DNA of 64,000 nucleotides. Origin: Erwinia amylovora (GTDB taxonomy: Bacteria; Pseudomonadota; Gammaproteobacteria; Enterobacterales; Enterobacteriaceae). Below the pieces are notes generated by a model that saw only the letters and a program-made list of their open reading frames with translations, had not been told where the DNA came from and made no database searches. The stretch is from NCBI RefSeq assembly GCF_017161565.1, contig NZ_CP066796.1:3720001-3784000 (forward strand), written 5' to 3'. The position numbers and the translations under genes were made by a program. Positions within the stretch are counted from its first letter, which is position 1. Every line of letters starts with the position of its first letter. Shown piece after piece: positions 9,521-24,059 of this stretch.

Positions 9521-9733
9521 AATTCTTTGTGCACGAAACGGATCTTTTTCACTGGTGCCGCACTGGCCGCGCCTGTAAACTCAGTCACATACCTCAGTAT
9601 GCGCTTTCCTTCACTGCACCTGCCGCCTTGCTTCAGCACAAAATCTTTCGTTTCCTGCAAATCTGTTTTCCGGTGAACAAGCTGAATATCGTTTTTCGTC
9701 TCTCAACACAACCCAGAACGCTTCTGGCGTTGT
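9521..9733. other. 23S-5S spacer with an intergenic repeat-like element
   Basis: The 213-base spacer contains, at about 9560-9645, a segment whose reverse complement (GCAAGGCGGCAGGTGC ... GTATGTGACTGAG) resembles the repeat between rbsC and rbsB and widespread intergenic elements of Serratia and Erwinia. No gene. Confidence 0.5.
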
Positions 9734-12640
<2,907 letters not shown>

Positions 12641-12984
12641 TCACAACCCACAAGCGTCCCTCTCCGGTTCACGTAATGGCTGCGCGTCGTGACGGCGGCG
12701 TTATGCAGTGCTCGCAATGCTCATGGACTCAAGTCCACTCCGCGTTGCTGCGCGCTGACGCCTTGCCTTCACTTAGCTCGCTCATTACTCAACCTGAGTA
12801 AGAGACCCTTTCGGGTGCAAGTATTTGAGAGACTCGAACATATCGTGGCTTCATTCTGATTACGGAGAATGAACACGACACGTCGTTTCAATTTTCAGCT
12901 TGTTCCGGATTGTTAAAGAGCATAATACTTCGCAGCATACTGTTAAACAGTACGCTCTGAAGTATTGAATGAAGAAAAACCATA
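12641..12984. other. tRNA-Ala to 23S spacer with boxA and a hairpin-rich element
   Basis: Contains an antitermination boxA (GCTCTTTAACA on the reverse strand, about 12911-12921) and, at about 12670-12800, a GC-rich inverted element centred on GGACTCAAGTCC, with GCAAGGCGTCAGC next to it on the reverse strand. No gene. Confidence 0.6.
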
Positions 12985-13060
12985 TGGTGGAGCTAAGCGG
13001 GATCGAACCGCTGACCTCCTGCGTGCAAGGCAGGCGCTCTCCCAGCTGAGCTATAGCCCC
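12985..13060 (-). tRNA. alaT: tRNA-Ala (TGC)
   Basis: The 76-nt reverse-strand sequence starts GGGGCTATAGCTC, has the anticodon loop CTTGCAC (anticodon TGC) and ends with an encoded CCA. Its position in the 16S-23S spacer is normal. Confidence 0.98.
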
Positions 13061-13208
13061 ATACGGTCTTACAGAAACCTTTGTCTACCAGGAGTCATTT
13101 TCTTCTGTAATAAGAAGGAAAATGTTAATTTTTACTCAGGCAAGGCATGCGGGTGGGAAGTTTACTACAGTAAACGACCGAGTGCATATCGCAGCATGAG
13201 AAGAAATT

Positions 13209-13285
<77 letters not shown>

Positions 13286-13357
13286 GTAGAGGTTTTTCTG
13301 CTCGTTACTTTTTATCAGACAATCTGTGTGGACACTGCGCCGGAAGGTATCTTCAGG

Positions 13358-14897
<1,540 letters not shown>

Positions 14898-15053
14898 AAA
14901 GTTCGATTTGCTGAAACCAGTCCAGCGATGCTCAATCGTAAAACGTCATAATGAATTTCATTATGTGTTCACTCTTAAGACTTGATATTTTTTTGACGCC
15001 CGGAAGCGTCTGATATCAATCCTGCGAGTGCCCACACAGATTGTCTGATAAAT

Positions 15054-15064
15054 TGTTAAAGAGC
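15054..15064 (-). promoter_or_regulatory. rRNA leader boxA
   Basis: The reverse strand reads GCTCTTTAACA, the Nus-factor antitermination boxA, about 160 bases before the 16S gene. Confidence 0.8.
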
Positions 15065-15104
15065 GGTGCGCACAGTGCCTTGGCATCCTGTCGCGAGGTG
15101 GCGT

Positions 15105-15132
15105 ATATTACGCTTTCCTCCTCCGGAGTCAA
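15105..15132 (-). promoter_or_regulatory. rRNA operon promoter P2
   Basis: TTGACT, 16-base spacer, TAATAT on the reverse strand, at the usual distance downstream of P1. Confidence 0.75.
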
Positions 15133-15226
15133 CCTCTTTTACAGAAGTTTTTCCAGGCGGTTCAGAACTTCCTGAACCTCTCAACACGCCGGCCGGTAAG
15201 CCGTTGTTCCATGTCAGTGGAGGCGC

Positions 15227-15254
15227 ATTATAGGGAGTTTCTCACGGCTGACAA
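15227..15254 (-). promoter_or_regulatory. rRNA operon promoter P1
   Basis: TTGTCA, 16-base spacer, TATAAT, then the GC-rich discriminator GCGCC typical of stringently controlled promoters. AT-rich sequence upstream would suit an UP element and Fis sites. Confidence 0.85.
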
Positions 15255-15362
15255 GTGTTTATTGTAGAAAAATGACTGAGCGAGTGTTTTTTCCTCAAAA
15301 GCCTTAAAAGCAACCATTTTCGGAGTAATAAACCAGCATTACAGGCCTGAAAAGTGTTAATA

Positions 15363-15374
15363 CGTAGCGCTACG
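15363..15374. promoter_or_regulatory. Possible operator of hsrA (12-base palindrome)
   Basis: CGTAGCGCTACG is a perfect palindrome 75 bases before the hsrA start, just upstream of a possible -10 TATTCT (15391-15396). It would suit a dimeric repressor such as a TetR-type protein; none is encoded nearby. Confidence 0.35.
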
Positions 15375-15448
15375 AGCCAAAGCGAGATGCTATTCTTTTT
15401 TATGACAGGAAATTCACATGCCCATCAGACGAACACAAAGGACAACCA

Positions 15449-16843
15449 ATGATTAAATCCGCGCGCAGTATGGCCGGACTACCGTGGATTGCCGCAATGG
15501 CTTTCTTTATCCAGGCGCTGGATGCCACCATCCTTAATACCGCTCTGCCAGCCATCGCTCAAAGTCTCGAACGCTCCCCGCTGGCAATGCAGTCCACTAT
15601 TATCAGCTACACCTTAACCGTTGCTATGCTCATCCCGGTCAGTGGATGGCTGGCCGATCGTTTTGGCACGCGCAAAGTGTTTATTAGCGCAGTCTTTCTG
15701 TTCTCTCTGGGTTCACTGGCCTGCGCCCTGTCCGGTTCCCTGTGGATGTTGATTACCTCGCGTATCGTACAAGGGGTTGGCGGCGCTATGATGATGCCGG
15801 TGGCACGTCTGGCACTGTTGCGTGCCTATCCGCGTAGCGAGCTGCTTCCGGTTCTCAACTTTGTTACTATGCCTGGGCTTATTGGCCCGGTGCTTGGCCC
15901 ATTGCTCGGTGGCGTGCTGGTGACCTGGGCCACGTGGAACTGGATTTTCCTGATTAACATTCCTATTGGCGTTGTCGGCATCTTCTTCGCGCGCAAATAT
16001 ATGCCGGACTTCACCACGCCGAAACGCCGCTTTGATGTTCTGGGATTCCTGCTGTTTGGTTTGGGACTGGTAGGCATCTCCTGTGGTATCGAGCTATTTG
16101 GCGAGCGCGTTGTGTCCAGCCTGATTGCGCTAATGGTGCTGCTGGCAGGGATAGCATTACTGCTGCTTTATATAGTCCATGCCCGGCGACATCCCTCTCC
16201 GATGATCCCACTGCCTATATTTAAGACACGCACGTTTTCCGTTGGCATCGTCGGCAACATTTTCTCGCGCCTGGGCACCGGCTGCGTTCCGTTTCTCATG
16301 CCATTGATGCTGCAGGTCGGCTTTGGTTATACGGCGTTGCTGGCTGGCTGCATGATGGCCCCTACTGCGCTTGGCTCGGTATTGGCTAAGTCGACGGTGA
16401 CGAGCGTACTGCGCGGGTTTGGTTACCGCAAAACGCTGGTCGGCATTAGCGTGATAATTGGCGTACTGGTGGCATCTTTCTCTTTACAGACGGAGAACTG
16501 GAATATTTTAGTCTTACTGATCCCGCTGTTTGTTCTGGGGGTGGTGATGTCGACTCAATTTACGGCGATGAACACTATCACCCTGGCCGATTTGAACGAC
16601 GGTAATGCTAGCAGCGGCAACAGTCTGCTGGCCGTGACTCAGCAGTTGGCTATTAGTTTTGGCGTGGCGGTCAGCGCCGCGGTGCTGCGGTTTTATGAAG
16701 ACTTTGGTGGCGGCACATTGTATCAATTCCATGCTACTTTCCTGACCATGGGCATCATTACCGTGCTGTCAGGGCTGGTATTTCTGCTGTTGAAGCCAGG
16801 AGACGGCGGTAATCTGATTAGCGATCGCAAGAAGAAAACTTAG
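15449..16843 (+). CDS. hsrA: MFS multidrug-type transporter HsrA (YieO), DHA2 family
   Basis: A 464-residue, very hydrophobic protein with the layout of 14-helix drug:proton antiporters. The family motifs are visible: [14 protein letters not shown] in helix 1 (motif D1), [14 protein letters not shown] after helix 2 (motif A), and [16 protein letters not shown] in helix 5 (motif C of exporters). An AAAGGACAACC site precedes the ATG. It converges on rbsR with a 4-base overlap of the stop codons, exactly the E. coli context, where the gene lies upstream of rrnC. The yieP regulator that follows hsrA in E. coli is missing. Substrate unknown. Confidence 0.9.
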   Translation: MIKSARSMAGLPWIAAMAFFIQALDATILNTALPAIAQSLERSPLAMQSTIISYTLTVAMLIPVSGWLADRFGTRKVFISAVFLFSLGSLACALSGSLWMLITSRIVQGVGGAMMMPVARLALLRAYPRSELLPVLNFVTMPGLIGPVLGPLLGGVLVTWATWNWIFLINIPIGVVGIFFARKYMPDFTTPKRRFDVLGFLLFGLGLVGISCGIELFGERVVSSLIALMVLLAGIALLLLYIVHARRHPSPMIPLPIFKTRTFSVGIVGNIFSRLGTGCVPFLMPLMLQVGFGYTALLAGCMMAPTALGSVLAKSTVTSVLRGFGYRKTLVGISVIIGVLVASFSLQTENWNILVLLIPLFVLGVVMSTQFTAMNTITLADLNDGNASSGNSLLAVTQQLAISFGVAVSAAVLRFYEDFGGGTLYQFHATFLTMGIITVLSGLVFLLLKPGDGGNLISDRKKKT

Positions 16844-17841
16844 ATTTCACCGACCGAGGCGCGTTCAATTAATTCCGGCGTCAGTACCAGCAGCTGCGTC
16901 TCAGCCATCGGATCGGCCAGACGGTGCAGCAGGGCATCAATCGCCAGCTCCCCCAATTCGTCTTTGGGCTGATGAACGGTCGTGAGCGGCGGGGTCATGT
17001 AACGCGCCAGCTCAATATCGTCATAGCCCACTACCGCCATCTCCTGCGGGATGCTCATTCCCGCCTGGTATAAGGCATGATAAACCCCGACCGCCATGGC
17101 ATCATTACAGGCAAATACTGCCTGTGGCGCTGGGCGGAGCGCCAGCAGCTCATTCATGGCGTTGAAACCGCCCTGAAACTCAAAGTCACTGCTCACCATA
17201 TAATCTGCCGGAATGCTCAACCCGGCGTGTTCCATCGCCTGCTGATAACCTTTAAGGCGCATGCGTGCCGGGGTCTTATCCAGCGGACCCGTGATGCAGG
17301 CAATACGCGTATAGCCCCGGGAGATCAGGTAGCGAGTCGCCATTTTCCCACCTAACAGCGCGTTATCCTGAATAATGTCTTTACTGCATTTGAACGGCGC
17401 CCAGTCCATCATCACCGCCGGCACGCCAGGGTAACGACTAAGAATGTCGGTGGAGGGAAGATGGCTTTCAGTACACATGATCAGCAGGCCGTCGACACGC
17501 TTTTGCATCAGCGTTTCCAGGCTGTGGTTCATCCGCTCTTCATCTCCTTCCGTGTTGCACAGCACCAGACTGTAACCACGCTCATAGCAGCTGCGCTCCA
17601 CGCCGCGCACCACTTCGGAATAGAAGGGATTGCTGCTGGCGGTAAGCAACATGCCGATGGTACGAGTCTGATTCAGCTTCAGGCTGCGCGCCAGCGCCGA
17701 AGGCGCGTAATTGAGTTGCCTGACGGCCAGGGTGACCTTTTCACGCACCGCCGGGCTGACGAAACGATTATTATTAATCACGTACGATACGGTAGAGGTT
17801 GAAACGCCCGCCAGACGGGCGACATCTTTCATCGTTGCCAC
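16840..17841 (-). CDS. rbsR: Ribose operon repressor RbsR (LacI family)
   Basis: DNA-binding repressor released by ribose. The N-terminus [20 protein letters not shown] is a standard LacI helix-turn-helix, with the hinge helix [11 protein letters not shown] at residues 50-60, followed by a periplasmic-binding-protein-like sensor domain; 333 residues. The start is a GTG two bases after the rbsK stop, with GGGG in the end of rbsK as ribosome site. It ends the rbsDACBKR operon, as in E. coli. Confidence 0.96.
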   Translation of the reverse strand: MATMKDVARLAGVSTSTVSYVINNNRFVSPAVREKVTLAVRQLNYAPSALARSLKLNQTRTIGMLLTASSNPFYSEVVRGVERSCYERGYSLVLCNTEGDEERMNHSLETLMQKRVDGLLIMCTESHLPSTDILSRYPGVPAVMMDWAPFKCSKDIIQDNALLGGKMATRYLISRGYTRIACITGPLDKTPARMRLKGYQQAMEHAGLSIPADYMVSSDFEFQGGFNAMNELLALRPAPQAVFACNDAMAVGVYHALYQAGMSIPQEMAVVGYDDIELARYMTPPLTTVHQPKDELGELAIDALLHRLADPMAETQLLVLTPELIERASVGEI

Positions 17842-17843
17842 AT

Positions 17844-18773
17844 TTACCCCTGCTGCTGCAAGAAGCTGTCTATTTCATCACGCCACGGAACGGAAGGTTG
17901 CGCGCCACGGCGCGTTACGGCAATCGCCGCAGCGGCATGGGCAAAACGCACCGACTCAGTCATCGGGCGCTGCTCCAGTAACGCGGTCATCAGCGCGCCG
18001 TTAAAGGTATCTCCCGCTGCGACAGTATCGACGGCTGCCACGCTGAACGCGGGAACACAGTGCCCTTTACCCTGCTCACTAAGCCATACGCCCCGGCTGC
18101 CAAGCGTAATCAGTACCGTGGTAATCCCTTTCTCATGCAGCTTTTGCGCGGCACGGGCTGCGTCTTCGTCACTGTTTACCGCCACGCCGGTCAGGATCTG
18201 CGCTTCGGTTTCATTGGGGGTGATGATATCGACCAGCGCCAGCAGCTCATCCGAAAGTTGCATCGCCGGAGCCGGATTCAGCACCACCCGGGTCTGATGC
18301 TGATGGGCAATACGCGCCGCCGCCAGCACGCTATCCAGCGGCGACTCCAACTGCATCAGTAAAATCTGTGCTTCAGCAATAGTCAGCTGATGCTCAACCA
18401 CGCGCTGCGGCGTCAGGGCGGCATTGGCACCGGCATAAATACCGATGGTATTTTCACCGTCACCATCAACGAAAATCAGCGCCACGCCGGTAGATCCTCC
18501 GCTGATAACCGCGACAGAGGCGATATCAATGCGGTCGTTGGCCAACTGCAGGCGAATACGCTCGCCGATATCGTCTTCGCCCACACAGGCGATAAACGCC
18601 ATATCCGCGCCGCTGCGGGCGGCGGCAACGGCCTGATTAGCGCCTTTACCACCGAATGCAACCTGATACTGCTTGCCGATCACCGTTTCCCCCGGACGCG
18701 GAAAGTGCGCCAGATTCAAAATGTGATCGGCGTTAATGCTGCCGAGGACGGTCAGCTTGCCGGTTTTTTTCAT
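17844..18773 (-). CDS. rbsK: Ribokinase RbsK
   Basis: Phosphorylates D-ribose to ribose 5-phosphate in the cytoplasm. PfkB-family enzyme of 309 residues, equal to E. coli. The substrate motif [15 protein letters not shown] is near residue 45 and the catalytic [14 protein letters not shown] (general base Asp in GDTFNG) near 252. I place the start at the ATG at 18773 ([17 protein letters not shown]); the open frame reaches 18821 but the extra 16 residues have no counterpart. Confidence 0.97.
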   Translation of the reverse strand: MKKTGKLTVLGSINADHILNLAHFPRPGETVIGKQYQVAFGGKGANQAVAAARSGADMAFIACVGEDDIGERIRLQLANDRIDIASVAVISGGSTGVALIFVDGDGENTIGIYAGANAALTPQRVVEHQLTIAEAQILLMQLESPLDSVLAAARIAHQHQTRVVLNPAPAMQLSDELLALVDIITPNETEAQILTGVAVNSDEDAARAAQKLHEKGITTVLITLGSRGVWLSEQGKGHCVPAFSVAAVDTVAAGDTFNGALMTALLEQRPMTESVRFAHAAAAIAVTRRGAQPSVPWRDEIDSFLQQQG

Positions 18774-18834
18774 CAGTGAATTGTCCAGATAGCTGCGCCT
18801 CCCACAGGTGGCGCGTGCCATGCTTTTCTGTGTT

Positions 18835-19716
18835 TTATCGGGTTACCAGTTTCAGTTCAACCGGATTGATAGCCGGAACCTGCCGGCCTTTCAGTACGTT
18901 ATCCGCCGTCTCAACGCCAATCGCGCCGATCTGCTCCGGCAACTGCGCAACGGTCGCCGCCAGTTTGCCGCCCTGTACCGCTTTAATACCGTCCGGCGTG
19001 CCGTCGAAGCCAACCACTACCACATCCGTTTTGCCCGCCGTTTGCAATGCGCGCAGTGCACCCAGCGCCATTTCATCGTTCTGGGCAAACACCGCCTGCA
19101 CGTCCGGGTGCGCAGTCAGCAGGTTCTGCATCACATTCAGGCCTCTGGTACGGTCGAAGTCAGCCGGCTGGCTGGCAAGGATAGTGAATTTGTGTGCAGC
19201 GGCGGCCTGTTTGAATCCTTCACCACGCTCTCGCGCGGCGGAAGTACCGGCAATACCCTGCAGTTCAATAATTTTTGCCCCTTCGCCGGCCTTTTGCGCA
19301 ATATAGTCACCGGCCAGCTTACCGCCTGCACGGTTATCAGAAGCAACGTGGCTGACCACTTTACCCTGGGTAGCCACCCGGTCCAGCGTGATAACCGGGA
19401 TATTGGCCTGATTGGCCATTTTCACCGCGTTGCCTGCGGCGTCAGAATCCGTAGGGTTGAGCAGCAGCAGTTTGCTACCACGCACCGTCAGATCCTGCAC
19501 GTTGGCCAGCTCTTTCGCCGGGTTGTTCTGCGAATCCAGCACCACCAGGTGATAACCCAGCTTGTCCGCCTCTTTCTGCGCGCCCTCTTTCAGCGACACG
19601 AAGAAAGGATTGTTCAGGGTAGAGACCACCAGCGTGATGGTCTCTTGTGCCAGCGCGCTGGCGCTAAGCGTAGAGCCTGCCAGCAGTGCCAGCGCAGTCC
19701 ATTTTTTTATCTTCAT
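18835..19716 (-). CDS. rbsB: Ribose ABC transporter substrate-binding protein RbsB
   Basis: Periplasmic ribose receptor that delivers the sugar to RbsAC and also to the chemotaxis receptor Trg in E. coli. 293 residues with a Sec signal peptide (cleaved after SASALA). The body has the type I periplasmic-binding fold, with conserved [13 protein letters not shown] near residue 37 and [13 protein letters not shown] near 215. It is separated from rbsC by 149 bases carrying a repeat element, a spacing wider than in the rest of the operon. Confidence 0.97.
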   Translation of the reverse strand: MKIKKWTALALLAGSTLSASALAQETITLVVSTLNNPFFVSLKEGAQKEADKLGYHLVVLDSQNNPAKELANVQDLTVRGSKLLLLNPTDSDAAGNAVKMANQANIPVITLDRVATQGKVVSHVASDNRAGGKLAGDYIAQKAGEGAKIIELQGIAGTSAARERGEGFKQAAAAHKFTILASQPADFDRTRGLNVMQNLLTAHPDVQAVFAQNDEMALGALRALQTAGKTDVVVVGFDGTPDGIKAVQGGKLAATVAQLPEQIGAIGVETADNVLKGRQVPAINPVELKLVTR

Positions 19717-19727
19717 TTTGATATCCT

Positions 19728-19862
19728 GTAAGGGTATACCCGAAATAACTGGCGTTACAGCAAGGCGGCAAGTGCATCAATCGCCAACAGCTTACCGGGG
19801 TAAGTGACTGGGGTGGGTGCACACAGCCAACGCAGCTACAGCGTCAGGAATAAAGGGTAAAT
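19728..19862. repeat. Intergenic repeat element between rbsC and rbsB
   Basis: The plus strand reads GGGTATACCCGAAATAACTG ... CAAGGCGGCAAGTG ... GGGGTAAGTGACTGGGGTG ... CAGCCAACGCAGC ... AAGGGTA. I recognise this as the common imperfectly palindromic intergenic element of Serratia, Erwinia and relatives. It lies inside an operon, so it will be part of the mRNA and may fold or be processed between rbsC and rbsB. Confidence 0.6.
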
Positions 19863-19865
19863 GAG

Positions 19866-20837
19866 TTATTTACTGCTTTTGTTATCCACCAGCACCGCCA
19901 GTAAAATCACCACCGCTTTGACGATCGTTTGGTAGTAAGAGGGAACGCCGAGCAGGTTTAGCCCGTTATTCAGAAAGCCCAGGATCAGCGCGCCAATCAA
20001 CGTCCCCGTAATCCGCCCTTTACCGCCCGCCAGGCTGGTGCCGCCCAGCACCACGGCGGCGATGGCATCCAGCTCATAGCCCGTGCCTGCCGTTGGCTGC
20101 GCCGAGGAGAGGCGCGCGACTTCAATGGTGCCCGCCAGCGCGGCCAGCATTCCGCACAGGGAGTAGACGATAATTTTGACGCGATTAACGCGGATGCCTG
20201 AAAGGCGCGTTGCCGCCTCATTGCCGCCCAGCGCGTAGATATAGCGGCCAAGCCTGGTGTGATGCAGCATGTACCAGGCTGCGAGGAAGACCACCGCCAT
20301 CAGAAAGACCGGGGTTGGGATACCCAGCGGACGGCCGATGCCGAACCAGCCAAACAGGTCGGCGTTAGCGCTAAAGCCGGTATTAACCGGGCTACCGTTG
20401 GTATAAACCAGCGTCACCCCGCGCAGCAGCAGCATCATCACCAGGGTGGCAATAAATGCCTGCACGTTGCCTTTTGCCACTATCACCCCGGTTATTGCAC
20501 CGATTCCGGCACCCAGCACCAGTGAAGACGCCACCGCCACCAGCGCATTCACTTCCAGCCCAACCAGCGAGGCCGCAACCGCGCCGGTCAAAGCCAGCAG
20601 TGACCCGACGGAGAGATCGATACCGGAGGTGAGGATCACCAGCGTCATTCCCACCGCCATAATGGCGTTCACCGAGGTCTGTTGCAGGATGTTAAACAGG
20701 TTGCTAACGGTGAAGAAATTCGGACTGAGGCTGGAAACGATGGCAATCAGCAGCAGCAGGGCAATCAGCGATTTCTGCTTAAGCAGCCATGCCTTGGTGA
20801 TCGGGCGGCGTAAAGGAAGGATTTTTGTGCTCATCAT
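19866..20837 (-). CDS. rbsC: Ribose ABC transporter permease RbsC
   Basis: Inner-membrane channel component for ribose uptake, 323 residues and strongly hydrophobic. It keeps long identical stretches with the E. coli protein, such as NILQQTSVNAIMAVGMTLVI near residue 50 and YELDAIAAVVLGGTSLAGGK near 260. The start codon overlaps the rbsA stop by one base (TAATG), so the two are translationally coupled. A second ATG directly follows the first. Confidence 0.97.
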   Translation of the reverse strand: MMSTKILPLRRPITKAWLLKQKSLIALLLLIAIVSSLSPNFFTVSNLFNILQQTSVNAIMAVGMTLVILTSGIDLSVGSLLALTGAVAASLVGLEVNALVAVASSLVLGAGIGAITGVIVAKGNVQAFIATLVMMLLLRGVTLVYTNGSPVNTGFSANADLFGWFGIGRPLGIPTPVFLMAVVFLAAWYMLHHTRLGRYIYALGGNEAATRLSGIRVNRVKIIVYSLCGMLAALAGTIEVARLSSAQPTAGTGYELDAIAAVVLGGTSLAGGKGRITGTLIGALILGFLNNGLNLLGVPSYYQTIVKAVVILLAVLVDNKSSK

Positions 20838-22342
20838 TATACCCGCTCCGCGCTGTGATATTTACCTACTGCCGCTGCCATCAGGATCTCCTGCGAGGCC
20901 TGTTCGATCGGGAAGTCACCGCTCAGGCGACCTTCGTGCATCACCAGCACGCGATCGCTCATGCCCAGCACTTCCGGCATATCAGAAGAGACGAGAATGA
21001 TGCTCAACCCTTCTTGCTTAAACTGGTTAATCAGCTGATAAATCTCTTTTTTCGCCCCGACATCAACGCCGCGCGTCGGTTCATCAAGGATCAGCACTTT
21101 TGGCCGCGTCATCAGCCCACGCGCAATCGCCACCTTTTGCTGATTACCGCCGGACAGCAGGCCAATCGCCTGGTCCATTGACGGGGTTTTCACCTTAAAC
21201 AGGGTGATAAAATCCCCTACTGCCTGCTGCTCCTGCGCATGTTTCAGTCGCCCTGCGCCATAGCTGAAGTCGTTGAGCGCGGTCAGCGACATATTCTCTT
21301 TCACTGACATCCCCAGCACCAGGCCATCGTGCTTACGGTCTTCAGAGATATAAACGATGCCATTAGCCAGCCCCTCCTGCGGGGAGCGCGCCACCACTGC
21401 TTTCCCCTCCAGCGTTACCCGCCCCTTACTGCGAGGCAGCGCGCCGTACAGCACTTTCATCAGTTCGCTCCGCCCTGCGCCCATCAGGCCAGCCACCCCA
21501 AGTATTTCACCTTTGCGCAGCGAAAAGCTGACGTTTTCCACGCCTGGCCCACTGAGGTTTTCAACCTTCAGACGCACTTCACCCGGCGCTTTATTCAGGC
21601 GCGGATACTGCTCCTCCAGCCTGCGCCCGACCATCATTTCGATCAGTGAGTCTTCGTTCAGCGCCGTCACCTTATATTCGGCGATAAACTGCCCGTCGCG
21701 GAAAATCGTGACGTCATCGCAGATCTCAAATATCTCTTTCATACGATGGGAGATATAGACGATGCCGCAGCCGCGGGCTTTCAACTCGCCAATCACGCGG
21801 AACAGCGAGGCGGTTTCGGTATCGGTCAGCGCATCCGTGGGTTCGTCCATTACGATCACTTTTGACTCGTAACTCAGAACCTTAGCGATCTCTACCATCT
21901 GCCGATCGCCAATTGACAGCTCGCCCACCAGCCTGTGGCTGCGAAAGCGCAGATTCAGGCGTTGCAGCAGCGCATCCGCTGCGGCGTACATCTTCTTCCA
22001 CTGAATACGGCCGAAACGGGTCACCGGTTCCCGGCTAAGGAAGATGTTCTCGGCAACGCTCAATGATGGGATCAGATTCAGTTCCTGATGGATGATGCCA
22101 ATCCCCGCCTCCTGCGACGCTTTCGGGCCGTTAAAGGTGGTTTCCTGCCCCAGCCAGACAAACGATCCGGCATCACGCGGGTAGATGCCGGTCAGAACTT
22201 TCATCATGGTGGACTTGCCCGCGCCGTTTTCCCCCACCAGCGCCATCACCCGCCCGGGGTAAACCGACAGCGCAGCGCCCGACAGGGCCTTAACGCCGGG
22301 GAACGACTTGTCGATGCCCTTCAGTTGTAATAAAGGTTGCAT
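20837..22342 (-). CDS. rbsA: Ribose ABC transporter ATPase RbsA
   Basis: Duplicated ATPase that powers ribose import, 501 residues. The first domain has Walker [10 protein letters not shown] near residue 37, signature [15 protein letters not shown] near 142 and Walker [12 protein letters not shown] near 160. The second domain has the degenerate P-loop [10 protein letters not shown] near 290 and the signature [16 protein letters not shown] near 400. This asymmetry is usual in sugar ABC ATPases of this class. It begins 7 bases after rbsD. Confidence 0.97.
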   Translation of the reverse strand: MQPLLQLKGIDKSFPGVKALSGAALSVYPGRVMALVGENGAGKSTMMKVLTGIYPRDAGSFVWLGQETTFNGPKASQEAGIGIIHQELNLIPSLSVAENIFLSREPVTRFGRIQWKKMYAAADALLQRLNLRFRSHRLVGELSIGDRQMVEIAKVLSYESKVIVMDEPTDALTDTETASLFRVIGELKARGCGIVYISHRMKEIFEICDDVTIFRDGQFIAEYKVTALNEDSLIEMMVGRRLEEQYPRLNKAPGEVRLKVENLSGPGVENVSFSLRKGEILGVAGLMGAGRSELMKVLYGALPRSKGRVTLEGKAVVARSPQEGLANGIVYISEDRKHDGLVLGMSVKENMSLTALNDFSYGAGRLKHAQEQQAVGDFITLFKVKTPSMDQAIGLLSGGNQQKVAIARGLMTRPKVLILDEPTRGVDVGAKKEIYQLINQFKQEGLSIILVSSDMPEVLGMSDRVLVMHEGRLSGDFPIEQASQEILMAAAVGKYHSAERV

Positions 22343-22349
22343 AAGCGCC

Positions 22350-22769
22350 TCAGAAGGTCACGCCAGCGACCAGGATGACATTGGCATACGGCGTAATTTC
22401 TCCGCTGCGAATTGTTGCCTGACTGCATTGGGCTTGCTGTTTGAACTGTTCGTGACTGATATAGCGAATACTGATGGTGTTCCCCTGCTGCTGCTGCAAT
22501 ACGTCGAGTAAGGCCAGCAGTTCGCTATGGCGCTGCGGATTATGCTGCCGGATCTCCTGCGCCATAATGGCACTTTCGACCTGCATCTCGCTGGTGACCG
22601 CCTGAGCGACCTGAAGAAAGCTGGGAATACCCGGTGTTAATGCCAGATCGATACGCTGCGGCCCCTCAGGAATGGGTAAGCCGGCATCGCCAAGAACAAT
22701 ACTGTCGGTATGGCCGAGGCGGGCTATCACGGCAGAGATAGCCGAATGCAGTAAGATGCCTTTTTTCAT
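22350..22769 (-). CDS. rbsD: D-ribose pyranase RbsD
   Basis: Interconverts the pyranose and furanose forms of ribose to feed RbsK. 139 residues from the ATG at 22769 ([20 protein letters not shown]), the same length as in E. coli. The catalytic histidine in RLGHTDSIV (His20) and the DAGLPIPEG motif are present. An upstream reading to 22832 covers the operator and is rejected. First gene of the operon. Confidence 0.96.
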   Translation of the reverse strand: MKKGILLHSAISAVIARLGHTDSIVLGDAGLPIPEGPQRIDLALTPGIPSFLQVAQAVTSEMQVESAIMAQEIRQHNPQRHSELLALLDVLQQQQGNTISIRYISHEQFKQQAQCSQATIRSGEITPYANVILVAGVTF

Positions 22770-22780
22770 TTTTCGCTCCA

Positions 22781-22800
22781 CAGCGAAACGTTTCGCCAGC
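22781..22800. promoter_or_regulatory. RbsR operator overlapping the rbs promoter
   Basis: CAGCGAAACGTTTCGCCAG contains the palindrome GCGAAACGTTTCGC, almost identical to the known E. coli rbs operator, 12 bases before the rbsD start codon. Confidence 0.85.
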
Positions 22801-22849
22801 GGGCAGTGTAAGAAATAGCGGGGGGAAAACAATCTTCAGATGTTGGAAA

Positions 22850-22877
22850 TGTGATCGCCATCGAAACGTTTTGCTGG
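22850..22877. promoter_or_regulatory. Second RbsR-like operator with a CRP-like half-site
   Basis: TGTGATCGCCATCGAAACG is followed by TTTTGC; CGAAACGTTTTG is a degenerate copy of the operator about 78 bases upstream of the first one. TGTGA is the strong half of a CRP site. Function is inferred. Confidence 0.5.
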
Positions 22878-23518
22878 CGCGCCGCTGGCTGTTTTTTCAG
22901 ACTCAAAAGGCGCTATTGCCCTCCCCTCAAAGGGTGGGCGAATCCGATTTCTACACGTTTTGCTATATTGAAATGATCTGAATTTCCGTATTAACGGAGT
23001 GATTATTGAGGTTTTTTGTTTATATTTTTATGATAATACCCTATATGATATTCACACTTCAGGCATGATATCTCCCATCGTGGACTAATTATAAACATCA
23101 AATTAATGAATATTTATTCAGGATCCAGCAAACCATGTAATGAGTTATGCACCATGTTAAAATAATGTGTCAGATTATTGCAATGATACTCTGCAAGATT
23201 TTGCTGGACACGATAGTATGGTAAAAAAACCTTATAAAACAATAGTTATAAATTAATATCTTAAATTATAATCACCGAATGGCATTTTTTCAGGCTAAGC
23301 TGACCAAATAAAATATTATTCCAAAAACCTCATGAGTAAGCTATGTATTAAAAAATGAGGTCAACTCGAAAAAATAATTTATTTATTACAGCCTCACCAG
23401 ATATCAATTGATCAGACAAAATAAATGGAGGTGGTTAAGAACGGGATTTTAACATCAGCATCGTCAAGAAGGTTAAATTATTATTTTTTTCTATTATCTC
23501 ACAGGTACAAATAACTAA
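22878..23518. other. AT-rich non-coding stretch upstream of the rbs operon
   Basis: About 640 bases, much richer in A and T than the flanking rbs genes and with no convincing open frame on either strand. It marks the left edge of the accessory region. An inverted pair ACCTCAT / ATGAGGT lies around 23325-23365. I see no insertion sequence, tRNA or attachment site. Confidence 0.6.
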
Positions 23519-23851
23519 ATGCCAATCAATATCGGTAGTTTTTCCCAGGGTATACAAGCGATTTGCTCACGGACAGTAGAACAACCAAAGAGTATGGCTC
23601 ATCTGCTGTCCCGGTTAGTGTCCATGAATAACGATGCAAAGAATCGTTATTGGCGGCAAACAACGCATCGTGAACCTGCCCAATGCTTTGGAAGGAAAAG
23701 TGGAAAAGTGGCAGCTGAAAATCTGAAAGCTCAAAAGGCCCCGGACAACCAGGCTATCGGTAGAACCGCTGGGAGATACATAGGTCAATATGTTAATGGG
23801 CTAAGTTTTCATCAGTCTGATGAGGTGCTTCACCTGTTTAAAAAACAGTGA
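23519..23851 (+). CDS. Hypothetical protein, 110 aa, isolated in an AT-rich stretch
   Basis: An ATG at 23519 opens a frame MPINIGSFSQGIQAICSRT ... DEVLHLFKKQ. The product is basic and polar, Ser/Gln/Asn-rich at the N-terminus, without membrane helix or signal peptide. No good ribosome site precedes it (AGG about 12 bases upstream only). A plus-strand terminator-like hairpin lies 130 bases downstream. I do not recognise the family. It may be a remnant gene, a small secreted protein or a chance frame. Confidence 0.35.
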   Translation: MPINIGSFSQGIQAICSRTVEQPKSMAHLLSRLVSMNNDAKNRYWRQTTHREPAQCFGRKSGKVAAENLKAQKAPDNQAIGRTAGRYIGQYVNGLSFHQSDEVLHLFKKQ

Positions 23852-23983
23852 GTTGTCTCAGGTGCATATCGGCGTTCCGCACAACATGACCTCTTTTCGT
23901 GCATGATTTGCCAGCCTGCCTGGTTGGAAAATCATGGCGAGGACAGGCAATAACACCATCGCGTTAGCCGTACTGTTTCAAAG

Positions 23984-24012
23984 AACGCCTCAATTCACCT
24001 TGAGGCGTTTTT
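23984..24012. terminator. Terminator between the orphan ORF and alsS
   Basis: AACGCCTCAA, a 6-base loop and TTGAGGCGTT are followed by TTTT on the plus strand. The reverse strand has a weaker T-rich tail (TTCTTT) and the hairpin lies 50 bases after the alsS stop, so it probably serves alsS too. Confidence 0.75.
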
Positions 24013-24059
24013 CCCTGTACGCCGTGTCAACATGGTCAGCCCAATTTCACGCGGCAAAG

